A stretch of 16,310 nucleotides of DNA from positions 1-16,310 of the forward strand of contig PUNN01000249.1 of assembly GCA_003552605.1 (NCBI GenBank), given 5' to 3'. The notes below the pieces were generated by a model. It saw nothing but the letters and a program-made list of their open reading frames with translations. It was not told the origin of the DNA and did not search any database. Shown piece after piece: positions 1 to 6,322 of this stretch. Within the stretch, counting starts at the first letter, position 1; each line of letters starts with the position of its first letter. The position numbers and the translations under genes were made by a program. This stretch comes from Phycisphaeraceae bacterium (lineage in GTDB: Bacteria > Planctomycetota > Phycisphaerae > Phycisphaerales > Phycisphaeraceae).

Positions 1-128
1 CCCCCACTGTGCGCGTACTGCCGCATCGCCGCTTCGAGAAAGTCCGCCTCCTGCTGCGTCCCTTCCTCGAAGACGATGTCGTAATAAATCGGCGTCTCGT
101 ACCAGTCAAACGGCTCGTAACGCGGCAT
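1..128 (-). CDS. Probable class I SAM-dependent methyltransferase, N-terminal fragment (cut by window edge)
   Basis: Only the first 42 codons are inside the window; the gene continues past position 1. The ATG is at 128..126, and the minus strand just upstream reads GAGGGATCATC before it, a plausible Shine-Dalgarno. The peptide begins MPRYEPFDWYETPIYYDIVF and goes on with an acidic helix containing EEADFLEA-like residues (EGTQQEADFLEAA). This opening, with an aromatic-rich stretch, a YYDxVF segment and then an 'EADFLE' helix, matches my recollection of the start of planctomycete class I methyltransferases, before the glycine-rich SAM-binding motif, which is not visible here. It follows the isomerase-like gene by 78 bases in the same orientation and could be co-transcribed with it. 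The substrate cannot be inferred. The family call rests on a short N-terminus only, so it is tentative. Confidence 0.55.
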   Translation of the reverse strand, partial: MPRYEPFDWYETPIYYDIVFEEGTQQEADFLEAAMRQYAHSG

Positions 129-206
129 GATGATCCCTCGCCCCTGGAACCCCCGCCCCCATTGAACGCCCCGGGTTCCTTCCCGGTGCTTGGCGCAATT
201 CAGCGA

Positions 207-1520
207 CTACAGCTTCAGAAAATCATGAAAATTGTCCCGCATCAGCCGGGCCACATCCGCGCGGATCGACTCGGAGGTCACATGATAACCGGCCTCGACA
301 AGGTCAGCGTACTTGTCCACGAGCACCTTGCCGATGATGCGGCGGCTGTGGTCCCACTTGTAAATGAGCTGATCGAGGATGCGGGCATCGGAGTGCTGAG
401 GGATGAAGCTCGTACCGAGAAGCTCGAGCCGCATCCGTGTCATTTCCTCAATCAACACGGGGTTGTTCAAAAACCACCAGCACCCAAAGACCATCAGGTT
501 GCCGAATTTCCTCGCCGCAACGCACAACTCGTGCTGATTCTCGCGTGAAAGCATCGTCACAAGGAACTTGTTTTCCGGAAAGTCGCGGCAGAGGTTGACC
601 ACCGCGCCCACATCGGCCTTGCCGACCATGTCGCCGGCATCGCCGAGTGCGGGGTTCACGCCGAGCTTCGAGCCGATCATCATCGCCCAGGGCAGCCCGC
701 GCTCGGCGCAGATGGGCATGAGGATGTCGCGGATGAAGCGATCGCCATCGGGATTGGCCGGGTCGGGATAGCGGAACTCCGGAGGCAGGCTCATTGCAAT
801 ATACACCGCGCTCTGACGGTCGACCCATTCGCGGAGAAAACGCCTGACTTCGTCGATCGTCCTGCCGGAGAAGTCGGCCGACACATCGAAGCCCCACCCG
901 GCGAGTTTCTTCACCGCCCCCGGCCAGTCGCGCAGCAGTGGATCGATGCGCAGCACGGCCGCGAAGCGCGGATCGTCACCGATCGAAGCATCCTCTTCCC
1001 ACATCGCCCGCTCGGTGTCATCGAAAACGGGATTTGTCATGGTGATCTGATCAACGCCCGAAAGTTCCATCACGCGGTCGATGTACTTGTCCGGGTTCTG
1101 CTCGGCGAACCAGCGCCGGTAGGGCTCGAGCGTCTTCTCGTTGGGATCGAGGCCGAGCCGGGTGAGCGTGGTCAGCACGCCGCGGCAGGCTTCGCTGAGG
1201 GGAGTGCGCTCGACAAAAAGGTGCTTCCAGATGTGGTCGGCCTGCTCCGGCCGGCTCATCTTCCAGAACTGCTCGTAGGAGAAGCTTCCCTTCATCGCGG
1301 GCACCACGCGGAACACCTCGGCGATGAGGTAGTGGTAGGTGACCAGTTCATCGATGCCCCAGAGCAGCAGCCCTTCGCGCTCCGCCCCGGGATAGCGGGT
1401 GGCGCCGAATCGCGGCGTGTAGCAGTGGGTGTGAATGTCGGTGATCGGCTGGGCCTCGATCGCTTCGTGGACGCAGCGGCCGATGGCGGCACGGTCGGTC
1501 AGAATGGCGGTGGTGGTCAT
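207..1520 (-). CDS. Uronate isomerase (UxaC)-like amidohydrolase-superfamily protein
   Basis: This 437-residue protein is related to glucuronate/uronate isomerases, which interconvert hexuronates and ketohexuronates in the cytoplasm. The N-terminal metal motif is intact: D28-I-H30-T-H32. The C-terminal third follows E. coli UxaC: LVTMLSRENQHE (about 320-331), FGCWWF (345-350, like FGSGWWF), HSDAR (376-380, like TDSRS) and a closing NFHDFL. The segment corresponding to UxaC QYHIGALR reads AMMIGSKLG, so the usual His is Met281. True uronate isomerase activity is therefore uncertain; it may be a planctomycete-type paralogue with another sugar-acid substrate. The protein is slightly shorter than typical UxaC (about 470 residues). 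The ATG at 1520 is supported by GGAG (1533..1530) nine bases upstream. No signal peptide or membrane segment is visible. A 546-base repeat-rich gap separates it from the BatA-type gene, so it may have its own promoter. Confidence 0.85.
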   Translation of the reverse strand: MTTTAILTDRAAIGRCVHEAIEAQPITDIHTHCYTPRFGATRYPGAEREGLLLWGIDELVTYHYLIAEVFRVVPAMKGSFSYEQFWKMSRPEQADHIWKHLFVERTPLSEACRGVLTTLTRLGLDPNEKTLEPYRRWFAEQNPDKYIDRVMELSGVDQITMTNPVFDDTERAMWEEDASIGDDPRFAAVLRIDPLLRDWPGAVKKLAGWGFDVSADFSGRTIDEVRRFLREWVDRQSAVYIAMSLPPEFRYPDPANPDGDRFIRDILMPICAERGLPWAMMIGSKLGVNPALGDAGDMVGKADVGAVVNLCRDFPENKFLVTMLSRENQHELCVAARKFGNLMVFGCWWFLNNPVLIEEMTRMRLELLGTSFIPQHSDARILDQLIYKWDHSRRIIGKVLVDKYADLVEAGYHVTSESIRADVARLMRDNFHDFLKL

Positions 1521-1596
1521 GAATCACTTCTCCGTGGAGGGAACGAGCCATCTTAAATGATGTGTTGCTGTTGAGAAAGCGCTCCCGTCGCGGGCT

Positions 1597-1619
1597 GTCG
1601 GCGGGGGGCATGACACATG
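1597..1619 (+). repeat. Copy 1 of GTCGGCGG...GCATG motif
   Basis: GTCGGCGGGGGGCATGACA followed by CATG. It shares the core GTCGGCGG(G)n-GCATG with motifs at 1819, 2012 and 2054 (the last in degenerate form). The closest match is the 2054 copy, where the core is again followed by CA and ATGTG. This suggests fragments of one repeat family clustered in this gap. Confidence 0.6.
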
Positions 1620-1653
1620 TGGGGGGGCCCTTTGTAGCCAGAGAAAATTGGCT

Positions 1654-1770
1654 GGCTGCGTCAGCGGCTTCCGGGGGTGTCCGCAGCCGATGGCCATGGG
1701 AGCCCCGCGCCGCCCGCAACCCCGCGGAGCCACATGGCCATCGGCCGCAGACGGCCGCTGACCATGCCAC
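1654..1770 (+). repeat. Dispersed hairpin-forming repeat, copy A (REP/MITE-like)
   Basis: This 117-base element is repeated in the same orientation at 16207..16310. Both copies start GGCTGC[G/A]TCAGCGGCTTCC, share GTCCGCAGCCGATGGCC, and end in a CATGGCCATC...GCTGACCATGCCAC-type segment. Within copy A the ends pair as a long imperfect hairpin. TCAGCGGC (1661..1668) pairs with GCCGCTGA (1754..1761), and GCCGATGGCCATG (1686..1698) pairs perfectly with CATGGCCATCGGC (1733..1745), leaving a 34-base loop. It encodes no protein. The compensating changes between copies suggest a structured, mobilised or gene-conversion-prone repeat, but no mobilising transposase is in the window. Confidence 0.8.
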
Positions 1771-1797
1771 CCCCCTACTTCTACGTAACAGGGCACC

Positions 1798-1847
1798 CGC
1801 GAGAAGTGTCATGCAACCGTCGGCGGGGGTGCATGAGACGTCTCGCG
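1798..1847. repeat. Strong palindrome / hairpin containing GTCGGCGG...GCATG motif copy 2
   Basis: The outer arms CGCGAGA (1798..1804) and TCTCGCG (1841..1847) are perfect complements. The inner arms TCATGCA (1809..1815) and TGCATGA (1830..1836) are perfect complements too. Only 2 of the 4 intervening positions on each side fail to pair, giving about 16 of 18 pairs around a 14-base loop that carries CGTCGGCGGGGG. The left inner arm plus loop start (TCATGCAACCGTCGGCGG, 1809..1826) is repeated exactly at 2002..2019. There is no T-run on either side, so it is not a standard intrinsic terminator. Confidence 0.8.
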
Positions 1848-1870
1848 GCTGGCCAATCGCGCCTTCACTC

Positions 1871-1977
1871 CCCTCTCCCTGTTTCCGGGGGCGGCAAAGG
1901 GGCTGGGGGTGGAGGCCGGGGCCGGATAGGCTCCGCGCGTTTCCCCTCATCCCGGCCCCTCTCCCGAGGGGAGAGGG
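1871..1977. repeat. CCCTCTCCC / GGGAGAGGG inverted-repeat element
   Basis: CCCTCTCCC occurs at 1871..1879 and again at 1957..1965. GGGAGAGGG at 1969..1977 can pair with either. The near pair makes a 9-bp perfect stem with a 3-base loop (GAG), and the far pair would enclose about 90 bases of G-rich sequence. Similar CCCTCTCCC-arm elements are common intergenic repeats in GC-rich bacteria. The compact hairpin lies about 90 bases beyond the BatA-type stop codon and could help end that transcript, but no U-tract follows it on the minus strand. Confidence 0.7.
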
Positions 1978-2001
1978 AGCAAAAGCCAGCCGGGACACGT
2001 T

Positions 2002-2019
2002 TCATGCAACCGTCGGCGG
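2002..2019 (+). repeat. Copy 3 of the TCATGCAACCGTCGGCGG repeat
   Basis: This is an exact 18-base repeat of 1809..1826. It is followed by AGGCATGCCATGCGC, a diverged version of the right arm of the 1798..1847 palindrome, so it looks like a decayed copy of that element. Confidence 0.8.
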
Positions 2020-2053
2020 AGGCATGCCATGCGCTGCGGTGGGGCCACCGGAG

Positions 2054-2075
2054 GGCGGCGGGCATGTCAGATGTG
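2054..2075 (+). repeat. Degenerate copy 4 of GTCGGCGG...GCATG motif, overlapping a stop codon
   Basis: GGCGGCGGGCATGTCAGATGTG resembles copy 1 (1597..1619). Bases 2067..2069 are the complement of the BatA-type stop codon, so the repeat family appears to abut or to have contributed the last codons of that gene. Confidence 0.4.
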
Positions 2076-4046
2076 CATCCGCCGGGCATAGATGAACCAC
2101 TCGAGCATCAGCAAAGCCAGGGCCAGCAGGACGAACCAGTGCCAGACCTCGCGGCGGGTTTCGCCCTCGGCCTCGGCCATGGCACCTTCCCCGGCCCGCA
2201 CCGGCAGTTGAGCCCGCGCCACGGGATTGCTTTCAGCCTCATCGAGCATGTTTACTGCGATCTGTCGCCATTGCGATGCCACCGGTTGGTCGGTGCGGTA
2301 GAGCCCGGCCCGCTCGAAGGCAGGCAACAGCGCCACCCCATCCTGCACGCGCGCCCGCACCTGCACCGGGCCCTCGTAGAGCACCTCGTCAACATCAGGC
2401 CCGGTCAGCACGCGCAGGGGCGGATCGCCCGGTTCGGCCGCGATGCCCTCGCCACTGGCCGTGCCGAGGGCAAGCAGGCGCACGGCATCGCTGATGAAGA
2501 TGGGGAACCACGGCTCGCGCAGCCACGTGGTGGCCAGCCGGCCACCGGGTCGCAACAACTCGAAGCTGGCGATGATGTGACGGCGCCGGCCATCACTGAC
2601 CCGGGCCATGACCGGGCCGGCGGGCCCTTCCATCAGGATGCGCGAGCCCTCAGGCAGCACCAGACGACCGGGGTTGAGAAACTGCGTCTCATCCAGGGCC
2701 TGGTCTTCCAGCAAGGGCTCCTGCCGGTTCCAGTCCAGCAGTCGGAAGCTGCGCGGCGGGTCGTAATCATCCCGGCTGATTTCAAGCCCGGCCACGGGCG
2801 GCTTGCCCCCGAAGAACAGGCTGTCCACCGGCGGGGAACGCTCCGGACTGACCTGGTCGAAGACGATGGTGTGATAGCCGCTTTCCCGGGCAGGTGAATA
2901 AGCGAGCGCTTCATGGTCAAGCTCGTCATATTCCTGCGGTGTCACGATGTCGAGTTGCTCGATGTCAGCACCGCGGATCGCATTCCGCAGCAGCGGATTA
3001 CCCTCGGTGACAAGCAGCACGTGAAGATGCTCCGGCGTCGGCAGCAGGATGCGCGCAGCGTTGTCGGCTGCGAGGTGGTCCTCGATATCCAGTCGGACGC
3101 TAAGGATGGTCTCATGCGGTACGTTCACCCGCTTGGTCCGCGCCACGGTGCCGGGGCCATCATCATCGGCCGCGGGCAGTTCTGCGGTCACCGTGTCGAA
3201 CCGCTGATCGCCATCGAACAGGTCCACGGTGAGCGTGGTCTGCTCCCGCCGGTAGTTGGCGATGCGGAAGAAGACATCCGCGATCTCGGGCTGTTCGGCA
3301 TCGCGGCGGGCATGCATGGCGACAATGCCGACATTGTCCGGCTCGGCCTCCTCGATCGTGTGGCCGATGCGGCGGTAAACGATGCGGCCACCCGGCAGGG
3401 TCATCGGCCGCTGATCGGCCACGTTGCCATCGGAAAGCACATAAACCACCACCGATTCAGCCTCACCGCCGCCGGCTTCCGGGGTCAGGAACGGCTCGAT
3501 CAACTCGATGGCCTCGGAAAGGCTGGTCGACTGATCGGTGGGCTGAACCTCCCGGATGGCATTGCGCAGGGCGGCGCGGTCATTGGTCAGCGCGGCGTTG
3601 ACCTCTGCCTGCGCGGCGTAGCTGACCACCATCGCCCCGCCGGCACCGACATAGCCATCAACAAGCTCGAGCGCCTTGCGCTGCGCCTCGGCGAAGCGTG
3701 AGGGACTGACATCGGTGGCATTCATCGAACCGGAACGGTCGATGAGGATGAAAATACGGTCGCCCTCGGTCACCCCGCCCTCGACCGCCGGCCGCGCGAT
3801 CGCCAGCACCAGCGCTGCGAGCACGAGCAGTTGCAGAAACAGAAGCAGGTTACGTCGGAGGCGCTGAAAAGGCGTATTGACCTCCAGGTCATGCACGCTT
3901 CGCTTCCACAGCAGCGTCGAGCTGATCAGCAGCGGCCGGCGGCGCAGCTTCAGAAAATACAGCAGCACCAGCAGCGGCACGGCAACCGCCGCGGCGATCA
4001 GGCCGCCGGTAGGGTTGAGAAACGTCATCGCCAGGGTCGTATGCAT
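2067..4046 (-). CDS. BatA-type VWA-domain membrane protein
   Basis: The 659-residue protein begins with a BatA-type double membrane segment: TM1 about 15-33, a basic cytoplasmic loop (KLRRR, QRLRRN), and TM2 about 67-84. A VWA domain follows with an intact MIDAS: D103-R-S105-G-S107, T174 and D206 (LSDGN). The long middle part is probably beta-rich and extracytoplasmic. A C-terminal TM (about 634-653) is followed by the basic tail YARRMHI. By the positive-inside rule the VWA domain faces outward. It starts 6 bases after the DUF58 stop, indicating translational coupling. Two starts are possible: ATG 4046, or ATG 4028, which would give the MTFLNP opening usual for BatA domains. Neither has a clear Shine-Dalgarno. 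Relatives act with MoxR ATPases and DUF58 proteins in poorly understood envelope or stress functions. No BatB, BatC, BatD or BatE partner is visible here. Confidence 0.85.
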   Translation of the reverse strand: MHTTLAMTFLNPTGGLIAAAVAVPLLVLLYFLKLRRRPLLISSTLLWKRSVHDLEVNTPFQRLRRNLLLFLQLLVLAALVLAIARPAVEGGVTEGDRIFILIDRSGSMNATDVSPSRFAEAQRKALELVDGYVGAGGAMVVSYAAQAEVNAALTNDRAALRNAIREVQPTDQSTSLSEAIELIEPFLTPEAGGGEAESVVVYVLSDGNVADQRPMTLPGGRIVYRRIGHTIEEAEPDNVGIVAMHARRDAEQPEIADVFFRIANYRREQTTLTVDLFDGDQRFDTVTAELPAADDDGPGTVARTKRVNVPHETILSVRLDIEDHLAADNAARILLPTPEHLHVLLVTEGNPLLRNAIRGADIEQLDIVTPQEYDELDHEALAYSPARESGYHTIVFDQVSPERSPPVDSLFFGGKPPVAGLEISRDDYDPPRSFRLLDWNRQEPLLEDQALDETQFLNPGRLVLPEGSRILMEGPAGPVMARVSDGRRRHIIASFELLRPGGRLATTWLREPWFPIFISDAVRLLALGTASGEGIAAEPGDPPLRVLTGPDVDEVLYEGPVQVRARVQDGVALLPAFERAGLYRTDQPVASQWRQIAVNMLDEAESNPVARAQLPVRAGEGAMAEAEGETRREVWHWFVLLALALLMLEWFIYARRMHI

Positions 4047-4052
4047 GGCCGG

Positions 4053-4982
4053 TTACTTGAGCAGTCCGATGCGGCGGAACGAATCGAGCACCAGCGTCTC
4101 GACCGGGGTGTCGGTGCGGGCGAGCATCCACGCGATGTGCCGCTTGCTGCATTCCTGCCGCACGTGATCGCACCAGCCGTTGACTGCATCGCGGTAACGT
4201 TGAAGCAGCAACGGGCTGATCGAGACCTCGGCCTCGAAGCCATCTTCGACATCGCGAAGCGCCAGGTCGCCGCGGAGTTCGGCTTTTTCAGCATCCAGTT
4301 CCTGCGGGGCAAGGATCTGTACCGCGTAGCCATCGAAGCGGTCGCCGGCAAGGTAGCGCAGCCCGCCAGCGAAATCGCCCTTCTCGAGTATGTCGCTCAG
4401 CAGCACGACCACCCCCTTATGCCCCTGCCCGAGCGCGAAGCGCCGGCATGCCTCGGGCACGCTGCCGGCGCCGGCGGGCTGTTGCCGGGCGAGGAACTCG
4501 AGCATCTTCGGGATCGGCCGCCGCCCGCGCAGGCCCGGCATCTGCTCGACCACACCATTGGATACAGCGTAGAGGTGCACCCGGTTGAAGCGCACCAGCC
4601 CGATGTAGGCCAGCGCCGCCGCGAGGCGCTTGGCGTACAGCAATTTGTTCGGATCGCCCCAGTCCATTGACGCGCTGACATCGAGCAGAAGGCACAGGGC
4701 CAGATCCTGCTCCTCCATGAACAGGCGGAGGAACAGCTTATCCAGCCGCGCATACAGGTTCCAGTCGATGAAACGCAGATCATCGCCGGCCACGTAGTTG
4801 CGGTAGTCGGCGAACTCGACGCTCTGCCCGCGCTGCTTGCTTCGCCTTTCGCCTTGAAGCGTGCCGGCGAACAGCTTGCGCGAGGCAATGTCGAGCTTCT
4901 CCATCTGGCGGATGAAGGCGGGCGTCAGCAGCGTCTGCAGCGCCTCGGCAGTATCAGGGCTGGTCGGTGGTGTACGGGTCAT
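4053..4982 (-). CDS. DUF58 domain-containing protein (MoxR partner)
   Basis: This 309-residue protein has the DUF58 signature: GERRSKQRGQSVEFADYRNY (about 44-63), GDDLRFIDWNLYARLDKLFLR (66-86, written here to locate it), then EEQDLALCLLLDVSASMDWG. D101-V-S103-A-S105 is a VWA-like DxSxS within the domain. No membrane helix or signal peptide is obvious, so it is likely cytoplasmic. DUF58 proteins are almost always encoded beside MoxR AAA+ ATPases, as here, and may act as adaptors or metal-binding partners. The ATG at 4982 lacks a recognisable Shine-Dalgarno. The 79-base gap from the MoxR stop contains a small hairpin (GGCTCC 5005..5010 / GGAGCC 5015..5020) close upstream of the start. Its stop is 6 bases from the BatA-type start. 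Confidence 0.9.
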   Translation of the reverse strand: MTRTPPTSPDTAEALQTLLTPAFIRQMEKLDIASRKLFAGTLQGERRSKQRGQSVEFADYRNYVAGDDLRFIDWNLYARLDKLFLRLFMEEQDLALCLLLDVSASMDWGDPNKLLYAKRLAAALAYIGLVRFNRVHLYAVSNGVVEQMPGLRGRRPIPKMLEFLARQQPAGAGSVPEACRRFALGQGHKGVVVLLSDILEKGDFAGGLRYLAGDRFDGYAVQILAPQELDAEKAELRGDLALRDVEDGFEAEVSISPLLLQRYRDAVNGWCDHVRQECSKRHIAWMLARTDTPVETLVLDSFRRIGLLK

Positions 4983-5061
4983 GCGATCGTGGTGGGGCGG
5001 TGCGGGCTCCAGGCGGAGCCTTGCGGCTGCGCCGGCCTTGACTCACACGGGCAAAGGGCGG

Positions 5062-6123
5062 TCAGGCACCTTCATCTACGGGCAGTGTGTCGATGATCTC
5101 CTCGAGGATCATATCGCTTGTAAAACCTTCGGCCTGGGCCTCGAAGTTGAGAATCACGCGGTGGCGAAGCGCCGGCAGCAGCACGCTGCGCAGGTCATCG
5201 ACACTCACGTGGCTCCGGCCGGCCAGCAGAGCCTGTACCTTGCCCGAGAGCACGAGTGTCTGCGCAGCGCGGGGCGAAGCACCGTAGCGGAGGTACTGCT
5301 TGACCAGTCGGGTGGCGTAATCGCTCTCGGGATGGGTCGCGAGCACGCTGCGAATGGCGTAGTCCTGCACGTGCGGGGCGATCAGCACCTGCCGCACGAG
5401 TTTCTGGTGGGCGATGATGCTGTCGGCATCGAGCACCGGCTCGATGCTCGGCTCGACCGCGCGGGTGGTGCGGTCGAGAATATCGTGCATCTGCTCGCGC
5501 GTGGTGTAACCGACGAGCAGCTTGTAGAAGAAACGGTCGAGCTGCGCTTCCGGCAGCGGGTACGTCCCCTCCTGTTCGATCGGGTTCTGCGTGGCCATGA
5601 CGAAAAACGGCCTGGGCATGTGGTAGGTGGTGCCAGCAATGGTCACCGATCGTTCCTGCATGGCCTCGAGCATGGCCGACTGTGTCTTGGGCGTGGCGCG
5701 GTTGATCTCATCGGCGAGTACGATCTGGGCGAAGATCGGCCCCTTCTGGAACTGAAACTCGCGATGGCCCTCGGCCGATTCGGCCACGATGGTGGTGCCG
5801 GTGATGTCGGCGGGCATCAGGTCCGGGGTGAACTGCACACGGTTGAACTTCAGCGACAGCGCCTGCGCCAGCGAGCGGATCAGCAGCGTCTTACCGAGGC
5901 CGGGCATGCCTTCGAGCAGGGCATGCCCGCCGGCAAACAGGCACGTGAGGACACCATCAACGATGTTGTCCTGCCCGACCATCACGTGGGTGATCTGCTC
6001 GCGCACGGCCGCATGGGCGCTGCGGAAACGGTCAGCCTGCTCGATGAGGTCATCGGGCAGTTGATCGGATTCGGTGGTGGCCGTGGCGCCGGTGGGGGCT
6101 GTGGCATGGTGCTCGTGGGTCAT
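5062..6123 (-). CDS. MoxR-family AAA+ ATPase
   Basis: At 353 residues it has the usual MoxR length and motifs. Walker A is GMPGLGKT (72-79) and Walker B is IVLADE (134-139, ADEINRA). DLMPADITG (101-109) and the sensor-1 segment ATQNPIEQEGTYPLPEAQLD (177-196) are also present, with a C-terminal helical lid. A short, polar, His/Thr-rich N-terminus precedes the domain. MoxR ATPases are cytoplasmic and are thought to remodel or mature partner proteins, often those with VWA domains; the flanking DUF58 and VWA genes fit this. The ATG at 6123 is preceded by AAGGAG (6141..6136) with a longish 12-base spacer. The 199-base gap upstream, after the large VWA gene, is the widest within the module apart from 9548..9742 and could hold an internal promoter, but I see no convincing one. 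Confidence 0.95.
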   Translation of the reverse strand: MTHEHHATAPTGATATTESDQLPDDLIEQADRFRSAHAAVREQITHVMVGQDNIVDGVLTCLFAGGHALLEGMPGLGKTLLIRSLAQALSLKFNRVQFTPDLMPADITGTTIVAESAEGHREFQFQKGPIFAQIVLADEINRATPKTQSAMLEAMQERSVTIAGTTYHMPRPFFVMATQNPIEQEGTYPLPEAQLDRFFYKLLVGYTTREQMHDILDRTTRAVEPSIEPVLDADSIIAHQKLVRQVLIAPHVQDYAIRSVLATHPESDYATRLVKQYLRYGASPRAAQTLVLSGKVQALLAGRSHVSVDDLRSVLLPALRHRVILNFEAQAEGFTSDMILEEIIDTLPVDEGA

Positions 6124-6236
6124 ATTCGTGCTCTGCTCCTTGGCCGCTGCGGTTGCTGCGACGTGGCATCATGGTAGTCCCCTGCGGACATCGCGAGGCG
6201 TGAAGGACATTCAACGGGCCAGTGACTCCGGTCGCC

Positions 6237-6263
6237 GACGGCCCGGTGACGGACGGCCCGGTG
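6237..6263 (+). repeat. Short direct repeat in the gap upstream of moxR-like gene
   Basis: GACGGCCCGGTG occurs at 6237..6248 and again at 6252..6263, three bases apart (15-base period). It lies between the large VWA gene and the MoxR gene, about 115 to 140 bases upstream of the MoxR start. It could be an operator-like site or simply local duplication in GC-rich DNA. Confidence 0.5.
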
Positions 6264-6322
6264 GCCGGGGTTTCCGGATCGCGGACTGATTCGCCACGTC
6301 ACATTCGAGGTGGCTGCGCCGC

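Larger units (their letters stand above)
1521..2066. other. Repeat-rich intergenic region between BatA-type gene and UxaC-like gene
   Basis: I see no convincing gene in these 546 bases. The frames open here encode Arg/Pro/Gly-rich peptides typical of GC-rich noncoding DNA. The stretch is a mosaic of repeats: a dispersed hairpin element (1654..1770), four related GTCGGCGG...GCATG motifs (1597, 1819, 2012, 2054), a strong palindrome (1798..1847) and CCCTCTCCC / GGGAGAGGG arms (1871..1977). It must also contain the end of the BatA-type transcript and probably the promoter of the UxaC-like gene. A weak minus-strand -10-like TAAGAT sits within about 40 bases of the isomerase ATG, but no convincing -35 accompanies it, so I do not call a promoter. 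Confidence 0.8.

Noticed and set aside
1957..1977. Hairpin considered as an intrinsic terminator of the BatA-type gene
   Set aside because: The stem is strong but no U-tract follows on the minus strand. It is better described as one of the common CCCTCTCCC-arm repeats, though it may still affect transcript ends.
1677..2897. A 406-codon plus-strand frame through the repeat region into the BatA-type gene
   Set aside because: It crosses several hairpin repeats and is then antisense to the well-supported BatA-type protein, with no recognisable domain.
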